NCBI GenBank assembly: GCA_900753095.1
Contig: CAADXT010000032.1
Coordinates: 1 to 20,208 of the forward strand
Reading direction: 5' to 3'
Length of the DNA stretch: 20,208 nucleotides
Source of the DNA: Eggerthellaceae bacterium
Lineage (GTDB): Bacteria > Actinomycetota > Coriobacteriia > Coriobacteriales > Eggerthellaceae
Shown here: piece after piece, positions 7,405-14,704 of the stretch
Layout of the letters: every line of letters starts with the position of its first letter
Numbering within the stretch: position 1 is the first letter of the stretch
The notes under the pieces: model-generated
The model's input: the letters and a program-made list of their open reading frames with translations, nothing else
What the model was told of the DNA's origin: nothing
The model's database searches: none
Program-made: the position numbers and the translations under genes

Positions 7405-7479
7405 ATACCCTTGGTCGGTGCATGCTCTGGCGGTTAGGTGTACCCTTGCGGTTGTTAGATAAGGTGAACTCTCGGGTAT
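7405..7479. promoter_or_regulatory. Repeated TACCCTTG and ATACCC/GGGTAT sites upstream of the HMA gene
   Basis: TACCCTTG occurs at 7406-7413 and again at 7441-7448, and ATACCC (7405-7410) is mirrored by GGGTAT (7474-7479). The cluster ends about 30 bases before the metal-binding protein gene and could be its control region. G/C-rich TACCC/GGGTA half-sites recall copper repressor boxes, but the spacing is not canonical. The rest of the 7246-7511 gap shows no identifiable RNA or gene. Confidence 0.25.
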
Positions 7480-7511
7480 GGCGGGAGATGCCTGCGTGAG
7501 AAAGGCTTCCT

Positions 7512-7772
7512 ATGTACAGAACCGTGGTAGACGTCGATGGCATGATGTGCGGCATGTGCGAATCGCACGTGAACGATGCGGTCCGCAACAGCTTCAAGGT
7601 GAAGAAGGTTTCCTCTTCGCATAGCAAGGGTCGTACGGTAATCGAGTCTGAGCAGCCGCTCGATGAAGCGGCGCTGCGCAAGGCGATTGGCGCCACCGGC
7701 TACGAAGTGCAGGGCGTAACGAGCGAAGAGGTGCAGAAGAAAGGCCTGTTCGGCGGGTTGTTCGGCAAATAG
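7512..7772 (+). CDS. Small heavy-metal-associated (HMA) domain protein, CopZ-like
   Basis: An 86-residue cytoplasmic protein consisting of one HMA domain. The metal site GMMCGMC has Cys13 and Cys16, the CxxC pair that binds Cu(I) or a similar soft metal. SHSKG in the middle and the late IGATGYEV are typical of a common gut-bacterial HMA family. After the domain comes a short tail, KKGLFGGLFGK, basic and glycine/phenylalanine-rich. Only a weak AAAGG lies upstream of the ATG. No copper ATPase or CsoR-type regulator is next to it. A role as a metallochaperone is inferred from the family; the tail's function is unknown. Confidence 0.88.
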   Translation: MYRTVVDVDGMMCGMCESHVNDAVRNSFKVKKVSSSHSKGRTVIESEQPLDEAALRKAIGATGYEVQGVTSEEVQKKGLFGGLFGK

Positions 7773-7782
7773 GGCATCCGGT

Positions 7783-7811
7783 ATTGCCAGCAGGCGTTTT
7801 CTGCTGGCAAT
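7783..7811 (+). terminator. Hairpin downstream of the HMA gene, possible terminator
   Basis: A perfect 11-bp stem (ATTGCCAGCAG 7783-7793 with CTGCTGGCAAT 7801-7811) with loop GCGTTTT lies 10 bases after the HMA stop. No T run follows, so it may act as an mRNA 3' stabiliser rather than a classical terminator. Confidence 0.5.
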
Positions 7812-7985
7812 AAATGCATCATATGCATGCTCAACTCGTGGAAAGCATGCGAAAAGCCAGCTTCATGGCGAGAAGCGTGCGAAATGTATGCCAGCTTGCG
7901 CGTAAAAGGCAAGAAACCTTTCAAATGCATGCTCCTGAGGCGTAAAACCTGGATTCGGAATACATTTCGCAGCAATTTTGCCCCA
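7812..7985. repeat. Degenerate intergenic repeats with a 12-bp inverted repeat
   Basis: This gene-free stretch holds repeated ATGCATGCTC (near 7823 and 7925), two related copies of GC(A/G)TGCGAAA followed by GCCAGCTT (near 7844 and 7875), and a perfect inverted repeat TGCGAAATGTAT (7878-7889) with ATACATTTCGCA (7960-7971). No coding signal was found. It may be a decayed palindromic element. Confidence 0.5.
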
Positions 7986-8119
7986 AGCCCCCGAATCAAG
8001 GGCAAAACCGACGAGGACGCGCGGGTCCTGTTGCTCAGTCGCAGCCTTGTCGGCGCGTGAAGTCGGGATTGGGAAGGCTGCTGGCATCGCTGTTGACCTC
8101 TTCAGCTACTAGCGCTGTT

Positions 8120-8267
8120 GGCCCGCAGGACCAGGGCCGCTTCGGCCGCTGGCGTGGCCCGCAGGATCGGGGTTGTTTTGGCTGTTGGTCCTATCGGCCC
8201 GCAGAATCGGGAGCGTTTTGGTCGCTGATGTTGCTGGCCCACAGGGTCGGGGCCGCCTCTGCCGCTG
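8120..8267. repeat. Four-copy imperfect tandem repeat, 32-bp core
   Basis: Four aligned 32-bp cores start at 8120, 8156, 8196 and 8236. Each begins GGCCCGCAGG or a one- or two-base variant and ends in (C/T)GCTG or TGTTG. Spacers of 4, 8 and 8 bases give periods of 36, 40 and 40. The last copy ends 7 bases before the stop codon of the minus-strand glycosyltransferase, so the array would form its 3' untranslated region. Copies 1 and 4 can form GC-rich hairpins. No protein-coding use was recognised on either strand. Confidence 0.75.
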
Positions 8268-8273
8268 GTGTTG

Positions 8274-9521
8274 CTAGCGAACGCGATAGGGCTTGTTGCC
8301 CCAGTAGAACTTAAGAAGATGCTTCTTCGGCGGTTCGAGCGTGCCCACTAGGTCGAGCGTCGCCACGGCAGCGTCGTGCGCAGCGTTCGGGCGGCGCAGC
8401 GATTCGCCACCGGTGAGCATGGTTTGCAGCTGCTCCGGGTTCTCGTGGATCTGACGCAAACGATCAACCAGCTCTTCGGCCGTTTCTGCGGTAACTGCGG
8501 CGCCTGCCTTCGTGACGGTGTAGGTGTTGGCACGCTCTTGCCCGTACGACTTGCCAACCAGGATAAGCGGCAGGCGTGCGCACAGGCATTCGGTGGTGGC
8601 CAGGCCGCCAGACTTCGCCACGATCATGTCGCTCGCTTCCATCAGCTGCGGAATGCGCTCGATGTAGTTGTAGACGGTGACGTTCGTGATGTCGCGTTCC
8701 TTGAAGAAACCCTTCAGGCCATTGGCGTATTCCTTGTCGGCGCCGGCCAAGAAGGCGAAATGCATGTTGGGGAAATCGGAAAGCAGCGGAACCACCTTGT
8801 TCACGATTTCTCGGAACGGGATGTAAGGCTGCGAGTGGCGCGCGCCAGCCATAACCAGCACAATCATCTTGTCGTGCGGCAAGCCGAACTGGTCGAGCAC
8901 CTTGTCGCGGTCGATGAGCTCGGTGAAGCCCTTGCGCACCGGAATGCCGGTGACCTTGATATGGCTTTCGGGCACCTTGCGGGGCGCAAGCTCTTTGACC
9001 ATCGTTTCATCGGCGGCGCAGAACAGGTCGCAATCAAGGTGCGGCCACAGCCCTTCGGCGCCGTAATCGGTGGGGATGCAGGCAACCGGGAACGTTTGCC
9101 GGGTAACCATCTTCGCGGCAACGGAGGCGTTGGCCGCAACGATATGCGTTGCCAAGATGGCAATGGGCTTGCGCTTCTGAACTATTTTGGTGAACGGCGC
9201 GAACATGAAGGGCGACCACGCGTAGCCGCCGCCCCATAGCAGGCGTCCCGTGAAGGTGCGATGCCAGGTGATGTCGTAGAGCCAGTTGAACGAAACGGTC
9301 ACGTTTGCCGTCTTGTCGCCATCGAACTTGATGTAACCGTAATCCAGAATGTCGAGCACGGCGATCTCGACGTCTTCGGGCAAGGCAGGGTGCTTGCCGC
9401 GCAAGTCCTCAAGCGCCTGCGCGGTTGCCTGTGCCGCGCTGCGATGGCCTGAACCTACTGAGGCGTACGTGATGATAACCAGGGGGCGATTCGAGTTTTC
9501 GTCGCATTTGGCTGTGATCAC
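8274..9521 (-). CDS. MGDG synthase/UgtP-family glycosyltransferase (processive diacylglycerol glycosyltransferase-like)
   Basis: A 415-residue GT-B fold glycosyltransferase of family GT28. It is likely membrane-associated and transfers a hexose from a UDP-sugar to diacylglycerol for glycolipids or lipoteichoic acid anchors. The N-terminal MGDG-synthase domain has the acceptor-side SVGSGH at residues 21-26, the PTDYG block at 150-154 and TGIPVR at 191-196. The C-terminal donor domain has KSGGLATTE at 303-311 and GQERAN at 327-332. The GTG start at 9521 is preceded closely by AAAGGAGG. Length fits UgtP/YpfP (about 380-420). The sugar (glucose or galactose) and number of transfers cannot be read. 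It stands alone on the minus strand, with a tandem-repeat array directly after its stop. Confidence 0.88.
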   Translation of the reverse strand: MITAKCDENSNRPLVIITYASVGSGHRSAAQATAQALEDLRGKHPALPEDVEIAVLDILDYGYIKFDGDKTANVTVSFNWLYDITWHRTFTGRLLWGGGYAWSPFMFAPFTKIVQKRKPIAILATHIVAANASVAAKMVTRQTFPVACIPTDYGAEGLWPHLDCDLFCAADETMVKELAPRKVPESHIKVTGIPVRKGFTELIDRDKVLDQFGLPHDKMIVLVMAGARHSQPYIPFREIVNKVVPLLSDFPNMHFAFLAGADKEYANGLKGFFKERDITNVTVYNYIERIPQLMEASDMIVAKSGGLATTECLCARLPLILVGKSYGQERANTYTVTKAGAAVTAETAEELVDRLRQIHENPEQLQTMLTGGESLRRPNAAHDAAVATLDLVGTLEPPKKHLLKFYWGNKPYRVR

Positions 9522-9563
9522 GGCGCCTCCTTTCGACTCTGGTTCTTTGGCGGGCAGCTACGC

Positions 9564-9599
9564 GGCAGCGAGCTGCCTTTCTGCGATTCGGGCAGAAAG
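9564..9599 (-). other. Hairpins in the leader of the glycosyltransferase gene
   Basis: Between the candidate promoter and the ribosome site are two adjacent inverted repeats: GGCAG/CTGCC within 9564-9577, and CTTTCTG 9577-9583 with CAGAAAG 9593-9599. They share base 9577, so they sit end to end. They would fold in an mRNA leader of about 100 bases. No known riboswitch class was recognised. Confidence 0.45.
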
Positions 9600-9631
9600 T
9601 ATGCGCCATATTTTGGGAACTGGTTTCCTAT

Positions 9632-9659
9632 AGTCTATCTAACCAGAAATAAGGCACAA
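9632..9659 (-). promoter_or_regulatory. Candidate promoter of the glycosyltransferase gene
   Basis: On the minus strand, TTGTGC (9654-9659), a 16-base spacer and TAGACT (9632-9637). It is moderately close to the sigma-70 consensus and would give a leader of roughly 100 bases before the GTG start at 9521. Confidence 0.4.
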
Positions 9660-9737
9660 ACGGGAGCATTCTTGTTGCGAAAAGCGGGGTAGCAGCGCAA
9701 ATGAGCGGCTTTTCCGCGGACGCTGCGAAGTTTACCC

Positions 9738-9766
9738 TTGCGAAAAATGCCGCAGTTGCGTATACT
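9738..9766 (+). promoter_or_regulatory. Promoter of the tRNA-Thr gene
   Basis: TTGCGA (9738-9743), exactly 17 bases, and TATACT (9761-9766). The predicted start near 9773 is about 24 bases upstream of the mature tRNA 5' end. Confidence 0.7.
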
Positions 9767-9796
9767 TCTCTGGCGCTTGTTTTTAGCGCCAGGAGT

Positions 9797-9872
<76 letters not shown>

Positions 9873-9882
9873 TGAAATTGCA

Positions 9883-9911
9883 GGTCAGTCGCTTATGCGG
9901 CTGGCCTTTTT
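9883..9911 (+). terminator. Intrinsic terminator of the tRNA-Thr gene
   Basis: A 10-bp stem (9883-9892 with 9897-9906, two G-T wobbles) with loop TTAT followed by TTTTT, starting 10 bases after the tRNA CCA end. Confidence 0.9.
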
Positions 9912-10120
9912 GCTTCTTGGGGAAGACTTTTCGGCCTGTTGGGTAAGAGATGGGGAAGAAAAGCGAGCATTTCGCGCTTCATCTTGTTTGGTTTTCTGCA
10001 TCCTTTCGCTATTGCGTTCCGCAATGCTTCGATTCTGTTTAGAATACTCAAATTAGCGATTGGTAATTTGGCATGCTCAAACATCGGTTGGGGCTGCCTG
10101 GAAGAGGAAAGAAGCAGCTC

Positions 10121-11317
10121 GTGGCAGAGAGTGCGGTACGTACGAAGTTGGCAACCGTTGCGTTGGTTGTGGTTGGGTTCGCTTTGGGCTTTGCGGAGTT
10201 CATCGTCATCGGCATCACGCCCGACATCGCCGAAGAGTACGGCATCTCGCTCGCCTCTGCCGGCAACTTGGTTGGCTTCTTCGCCATCTCCTATGCCGTA
10301 TCGACGCCCATCATCGTGCTTTCCACCGGGCGCTTTCGCAGATTCCCGCTGTTCGTGACGTTCTTGGCAGTGTTCAATGCGGGCAACCTGCTTGCCATTG
10401 CGGCGCCAACGTACGAAACGCTGCTGGTGGCACGCATCCTAACCGCGGTGGTTTCCGGCGTTCTGCTCTCCACTGTGATGACGTTTATCAACGACATCGT
10501 GCCGCGCGAGAAGTCGGCGCGCATCATCTCGTTCGTGTATGCGGGCTTTTCCGTTGCGAGCGTTTTGGGCACGCCTATCGGCACGCTGCTTTCCGATGCG
10601 TTTGGCATCAAGGCCGCTTTCATCGCGGTTGAGGCGGTTGCGTTGATAGTTACCGTTCTGCTGCTTGTCTCGGTGCCGCGTTCGGGCTCTACCGACGTTT
10701 CCTCCCGCGTGCGCGACCAGCTGGTTATCTTGAAGGATCGCCGCATCATCTTGGTGCTGGTGATGAAGGGCTTCGGCATGGCGGCCACCTACGTGTTCTA
10801 CGTGTACGTAACGCCTATCTTGGAAGACGGCGTGGGCCTTTCGGTGTGGATGGTGAGCATCGTGCTGTTCTTCTACGGTGCCGCCACCATCGTGTCCAAC
10901 CTGGGCAGCGGCTCCATCGCGCAGCGCTACGGCTTGGCGAAGATGCCCATCATGTTCGGCCTGCAGGCGATTGTGCTGCTTATGCTGGGCCCCACGTTGG
11001 CGTCGGGCAACACGGCCTTGGCGGTTATCAACGTGGTGCTTACGGGCGTGTTCATCTACCACATGAACGCCCCGCTGCAAACGTTCCTGCTCCAAACCTC
11101 CGCCAAGGATTATCCGAAGGCGCTCACCCTTGCCTCTGCCGTGATGCCCACTTCTTCCGACTTGGGCATTGCCACCGGCTCGTTCTTGGGCGGCGTGGTA
11201 GCTTCGGGCCCCGGGTTTGTGTGGGCTGGCCCCGTGGGCGCGCTGTTCGCGGTGGTTGCCGTTGTTGCGGCGGTGCTGATTCTCCAGCCTGAAAACCGCA
11301 AGCGCGTTACGCAATAG
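10121..11317 (+). CDS. MFS transporter, DHA1-type (AraJ/arabinose-efflux-like)
   Basis: A membrane transporter of the major facilitator superfamily, 398 residues from the GTG at 10121, with about twelve hydrophobic segments and a central cytoplasmic loop after residue 180 (SVPRSG to KDRR). The first helix motif GFALGFAEFIVIGITPDIA and the loop 2-3 STGRFRRF, a degenerate form of the MFS motif A, point to the DHA1 drug/sugar efflux group. Start choice is uncertain. The GTG at 10121 gives a typical short N-terminus and has GAGGAAAG upstream at a rather long spacing. The ATG at 10073 adds 16 basic residues and has no ribosome site. Substrate is unknown. It lies alone between the tRNA and a convergent CoA-transferase gene. 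Confidence 0.88.
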   Translation: MAESAVRTKLATVALVVVGFALGFAEFIVIGITPDIAEEYGISLASAGNLVGFFAISYAVSTPIIVLSTGRFRRFPLFVTFLAVFNAGNLLAIAAPTYETLLVARILTAVVSGVLLSTVMTFINDIVPREKSARIISFVYAGFSVASVLGTPIGTLLSDAFGIKAAFIAVEAVALIVTVLLLVSVPRSGSTDVSSRVRDQLVILKDRRIILVLVMKGFGMAATYVFYVYVTPILEDGVGLSVWMVSIVLFFYGAATIVSNLGSGSIAQRYGLAKMPIMFGLQAIVLLMLGPTLASGNTALAVINVVLTGVFIYHMNAPLQTFLLQTSAKDYPKALTLASAVMPTSSDLGIATGSFLGGVVASGPGFVWAGPVGALFAVVAVVAAVLILQPENRKRVTQ

Positions 11318-11386
11318 GTTGCGCCCTGTTTGCATGGGCAGCCTATCGAGGCGCAGGCAAGTGCGCTTCATTGTGGCGGTGATGCG

Positions 11387-11450
11387 GGCCGCCCGTTGGG
11401 GCAGGGGCGAGCGGTCATCGCGCGGAAGCGAGGTGGCCGCCCGTTGGGGC
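11387..11450 (+). repeat. 16-bp direct repeat, second copy ending in a T run
   Basis: GGCCGCCCGTTGGGGC occurs exactly at 11387-11402 and 11435-11450. The second copy contains GCCC-GTTG-GGGC followed by TTTTT (11451-11455) and may be a weak terminator of the MFS gene. The first copy has no T run. Confidence 0.6.
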
Positions 11451-11466
11451 TTTTTGGTCCATGCGG

Positions 11467-11671
11467 AACCAGAAAGCGGCCCTATTCTGCCAAAATAATC
11501 GACTTGGGAACGATTTGCCCGACTTGTTCGGCCTCGAAAATAAGCTATTCAGCATAAATACGCAACAAAATATCTATAAATGTTGCGTATTTATGCGGAT
11601 TGACTTACTGAATGAGAGCAGATGCCGTTCCCAAGTCGATTATTTTGCCAAAGAAGAGGGTGTTTCTGGTT
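11467..11671. repeat. Large palindrome between convergent genes (inverted-repeat element 2)
   Basis: A 205-bp nested inverted repeat. The outermost arms are AACCAGAAA (11467-11475) and TTTCTGGTT (11663-11671). After 15 poorly matching bases on each side come perfect 22-bp arms at 11491-11512 and 11626-11647. Further in, a perfect 16-bp stem GCATAAATACGCAACA (11552-11567 with 11581-11596) closes a 13-base A/T-rich loop. The interior is markedly AT-rich against the surroundings, which suggests acquisition. It lies between the ends of the MFS and CoA-transferase genes and may also stop transcription from both sides. No coding frame was recognised. Confidence 0.85.
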
Positions 11672-11725
11672 TTGGGCTCACCCTGTCTCCGTCGGGTTCA
11701 CGCAGCATGGGCTTCGCCAATTCTC

Positions 11726-13039
11726 CTAGTACAAAAAGCCGAGCCTCTTGGCTTCGTAGGCGAGCTCGTCGCGGAAATCGGGGTGGGCGATGCTGATAAG
11801 CCGCTGTGCGCGCGTGGGGATGTCCGCCCAGCGCAGGTCGGCCACGCCGTATTCGGTTGCGATGTACTGCACGTCGTTGCGCAGGCTCGTTATGGCGCTT
11901 CCCGGTGCAAGCGTGGGAACGATCTTCGACACGGGGCCCTTCTTCGTATGCGCAACGCTGGTTACTGCAATGAAGCCGCGCCCGCCCTTCGAGTTCTTCA
12001 CACCGCGCACGAAGTCGAACTGACCGCCGCTTGCAGAGTACTGGCGTGCCCCGATGCTCTCGGCGCAAACCTGCCCGGTAAGGTCGATGCTCACGGCAGT
12101 GTTCACCGAAACTAGGTTGTCGTTCCTGGCGATAACGGCAGGGTTGCAAACCGTGTCGTAGGAACAGTAGTACATGCTGGGGTTTTCGTGGATGAAGTCG
12201 TATAGGCGCTGCGTACCGGTGGAGTAGCCGGCCACGGAAACGCCGGGCATGAACGACTTGCGCGAGTTGTCTATCACGCCTTTCTGCTGCAGCTCCACGA
12301 ACGCATCCGAGAACATCTCGGTGAAACACCCCAGATGCTTCTTGTTCTGCAGGCCTGCTGCAATGGCGTTGATGATGCCACCGATGCCCAGCTGAATGGT
12401 GTCGCCGTCGTTCACGCGGTTAACGATGAGCTCGGCTACTTTTTCCTCTTCGGGCGTTGGCGCGGCGACGGGCGCATCCTCAAGCGCCTCTTCTTGCAGC
12501 ACGAAGGCATCGATGAGGCTTACGTGGTAGTTGTGCGAATCGCCGAACACGTGAGGGAGGCGTGGGTTCACCTGCGCGATGATGTGCTTTGCGCCGCGCA
12601 GCGCGCCTTGCTCGAACCCCAAGGGCCCGATGTTGCAGTTGCCCTGCGCGTCGGGCGGCGTCATCTGAACCACCGCATAGTCGAGCCCGATTTCCTCGAG
12701 CATGCGGTTGGTGTCGGAGAAATGCACAGGGATGTGCGCAACGCATTTCGAGCCGGCGGCAAAGCCCGTGCGCTCGTTGGGGCCGGCGAAGTACGTGTGG
12801 TAGCGGAACTGCTGGGGCGTTACGTCGAGCCCGGCGAACGTGATGTCGCCGTTCATCCAGTTGCCGTACAGGTCGATGCCGGTAAGGCTGCCGTTCGCAA
12901 CGCGCTTGATCAGCGCATTGATGATGGTAGCTGGAACGTGCAGACCACCCGTGTAAATCTTCTGGTTGCCCGTTAGGTGCTTCTCGAACACCTGGTCGAC
13001 GGTGATTTGCTTGCGCTCGTATTCTTCCTGCCAGCTCAT
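11726..13039 (-). CDS. Acetyl-CoA hydrolase/transferase-family CoA transferase (4-hydroxybutyrate or butyrate CoA-transferase type)
   Basis: A 437-residue cytoplasmic CoA transferase that moves CoA between acyl groups, typically from acetyl-CoA or to acetate, during fermentation. The N-terminal domain begins MSWQEEYERK and contains NWMNGD and FSDTNRML. The C-terminal domain shows LGIGGIINAIA, then CFTEMFSD with Glu241 as the predicted catalytic glutamate that forms the acyl-CoA intermediate, and SASGGQFDFVRG. These features match the 4-hydroxybutyrate/butyryl-CoA:acetate CoA-transferase family (AbfT/Cat2), though the substrate cannot be fixed. The ATG at 13039 follows AGGAGGGG; a start at 13144 would add 35 residues from the preceding intergenic region. 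A hairpin upstream separates it from the shikimate dehydrogenase-like gene, so co-transcription is uncertain. Confidence 0.9.
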   Translation of the reverse strand: MSWQEEYERKQITVDQVFEKHLTGNQKIYTGGLHVPATIINALIKRVANGSLTGIDLYGNWMNGDITFAGLDVTPQQFRYHTYFAGPNERTGFAAGSKCVAHIPVHFSDTNRMLEEIGLDYAVVQMTPPDAQGNCNIGPLGFEQGALRGAKHIIAQVNPRLPHVFGDSHNYHVSLIDAFVLQEEALEDAPVAAPTPEEEKVAELIVNRVNDGDTIQLGIGGIINAIAAGLQNKKHLGCFTEMFSDAFVELQQKGVIDNSRKSFMPGVSVAGYSTGTQRLYDFIHENPSMYYCSYDTVCNPAVIARNDNLVSVNTAVSIDLTGQVCAESIGARQYSASGGQFDFVRGVKNSKGGRGFIAVTSVAHTKKGPVSKIVPTLAPGSAITSLRNDVQYIATEYGVADLRWADIPTRAQRLISIAHPDFRDELAYEAKRLGFLY

Positions 13040-13144
13040 AGCCCCTCCTGATGGTCCGTATGCCGGCTGCTGCACGTGCGGGAGCGTTGCCGGCGCGGTT
13101 TGCCCGCCTTCCCGTAGCGGGCTTCTGCTTGGTTTCATCCCCAT

Positions 13145-13192
13145 AAAACAGGAAACGGCGGTCGCGCAATCCCCATTGCACGCCGCCGTTTC
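13145..13192 (-). terminator. Terminator downstream of the shikimate dehydrogenase-family gene
   Basis: A 10-bp stem (GAAACGGCGG 13152-13161 with CCGCCGTTTC 13183-13192) is extended by an inner GCAAT-CCCC-ATTGC hairpin. On the minus strand it is followed by CTGTTTTA. It begins 21 bases after the gene's stop. Confidence 0.75.
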
Positions 13193-13213
13193 ATTTTAAC
13201 GCTGTTGCGTTTG

Positions 13214-14071
13214 CTACATTTCGTCTGGTGAAAGCGGGAATTCGACACCTGTCCAAATCTCAAAGGCGCGGGCACCCTGCCAGAACAGCATGCCTTCGCC
13301 GTTGATGGTGGTGCAGCCTGCTTCCTTGCCCATCTTCAGCAACTCGGTTTCCGCCGGCTGGTAGATGGCGTCCTGGATGGCAAGGCCCGGGTGCAGGTAC
13401 GTTGCGTCGGGGATGGGCGACTGGCCCTCGAGCTTGCCCATGCCGATGGGAGTTGCGTTGGCCAACAGCTCAGCGTCAGCCAGCTGGGCGCGCAGGTCGT
13501 CCAGGTCGTTTGCGTCGTGGCGGCTGATCTTCGCGCCCGTCTTCTCGGCGATAAGGGCAACTTCTTTGCCGACGCGCTCCCAGGACTTGCCGGTGCTGGG
13601 GCTGAACACCACGATTTCGCCCACGCCGTCGAGTGCAGCCTGCGCGGCGATAGCGGTGCCGGCACCGCCCATGCCCATCTGCACCATCTTCTTGCCCTTA
13701 ACCTCAACGCCATGCTCGGCGAACGACTTCATGAAGCCGTAGCCGTCGGTGATGTAGCCGGTAAGCACGCCGTCTTCGTTCACGATGGTGTTGACGGCCC
13801 CAACGATCTCGGCGGCGGGGTCGAGCTTGTCCAGGAAGGGGATAACGGCGATCTTGTTCGGCATGGTGAGGTTGCAGCCGCGCATGTTAAGAAGGCGGAT
13901 AGCATCGGTTGCTTGCTTCATGTCCTCGCCGGGCACGCGAAACGCCATGTAGGCGTAGTTGAGGCCTGCGCGCTCGAATGCGCGGTTGTGGAGGTGGGGC
14001 GACTTGCTGTGGGCAACCGGATCGCCAAACAGGCAGATGAGACGCGTTGCGCCGTTGATATCTTGCGTCAT
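13214..14071 (-). CDS. Shikimate dehydrogenase-family protein (AroE/YdiB-like)
   Basis: A 285-residue oxidoreductase of the shikimate/quinate dehydrogenase family. Visible: the substrate-binding SKSPHLHN at 22-29, catalytic Lys73 in NLTMPNK, Asn94 in GAVNT, Asp109 in TDG, and the glycine-rich cofactor loop GMGGAG at 133-138. Where AroE has an NRT motif that clamps the NADP phosphate, this protein reads VVFSPSTGKSW, without the arginine, which suggests NAD preference or a different role. No other aromatic pathway gene is nearby, and the neighbour is a CoA transferase, so a catabolic quinate/shikimate-type function is possible. The ATG at 14071 has GAGGAGAGAG upstream at slightly long spacing; a start at 14131 is less likely. 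Confidence 0.88.
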   Translation of the reverse strand: MTQDINGATRLICLFGDPVAHSKSPHLHNRAFERAGLNYAYMAFRVPGEDMKQATDAIRLLNMRGCNLTMPNKIAVIPFLDKLDPAAEIVGAVNTIVNEDGVLTGYITDGYGFMKSFAEHGVEVKGKKMVQMGMGGAGTAIAAQAALDGVGEIVVFSPSTGKSWERVGKEVALIAEKTGAKISRHDANDLDDLRAQLADAELLANATPIGMGKLEGQSPIPDATYLHPGLAIQDAIYQPAETELLKMGKEAGCTTINGEGMLFWQGARAFEIWTGVEFPLSPDEM

Positions 14072-14636
14072 GGTAGTTTCTCTCTCCTCGAATTGGTGAG
14101 CGCTGCGGCGGCATTGCGTGGGTGGTCGCATGCGGGCCGTTGGCTAGCGCGCGGCTTCGAGCGCCGGGGCGCATCGGGGCCTTGATTGGATTCTATCATT
14201 GCGTCCTGTTATTTACGCATTCGAGGTATTGCGGAAAACTATAGTTGCAGGGCCCGTTCGGCGAATGGGGCGAGCGCACACAAAATGCTATGGGCGCTTT
14301 CGACAGGCGCGCTTGAAACGTGCGGTGGGCGCGTATCGGGTGGGGTATAGCGCTTGGCCTGCGGGGCGGGAAAGGGCGCAGCCTTAGGCGCTGAACGCTG
14401 GAATTTGAATGCTAGAGGTTTCGCTTGCGCCCTTGCGTCTTCGACGGGCGGTTTGCGCAGGGCATCGGGGGTTGGCGCGCGGCATGGTTGGAGCTCTTGC
14501 CGGGCGAACCCACGCATGCCCGAAGCGCTTGCCCTGGGGGCTCGCTCTCATGAATCCTTCTGCTGCTAGGCCAACTGCTCACACAAAGTAATTTTGTTGC
14601 ATAACAGAATCCGTTTGTTTCCAGTTTGTTATCGTT
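14072..14636. other. Intergenic region, no gene recognised
   Basis: About 565 bases between the divergent shikimate dehydrogenase-family and citrate synthase genes. Only short frames without recognisable protein character occur. A 10-bp palindrome AACTATAGTT lies near 14238 and a TAGAAT on the minus strand near 14192-14197 could be a -10 box for the minus-strand gene. Otherwise nothing was identified. Confidence 0.5.
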
Positions 14637-14658
14637 CGCCAAAATGCGCATTTTGGCG
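14637..14658. promoter_or_regulatory. Perfect 22-bp palindromic operator candidate upstream of citrate synthase
   Basis: The half-site CGCCAAAATGC is followed immediately by its exact reverse complement, with no spacer. It overlaps a likely -35 (TTGGCG 14653-14658), lying 16 bases upstream of TATCAA (14675-14680), with TACTAT at 14672-14677 as an overlapping -10 choice. Its right end is 46 bases before the start codon. Perfect symmetry and promoter overlap fit binding by a dimeric repressor. The regulator is unknown. Confidence 0.65.
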
Positions 14659-14704
14659 TGCAAGTGGGGTGTACTATCAAATCTCGGAGATGAAAGGAAC
14701 ACCC

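Noticed and set aside
8120..8267. Tandem 32-bp repeats considered as a CRISPR array.
   Set aside because: Spacers are only 4-8 bases, the repeats are degenerate, and no cas gene is present.
11461..11796. Plus-strand frames within the AT-rich palindrome considered as a small gene such as a toxin.
   Set aside because: No ribosome site or recognisable protein pattern; the frames run through the inverted-repeat arms and into the CoA-transferase gene.
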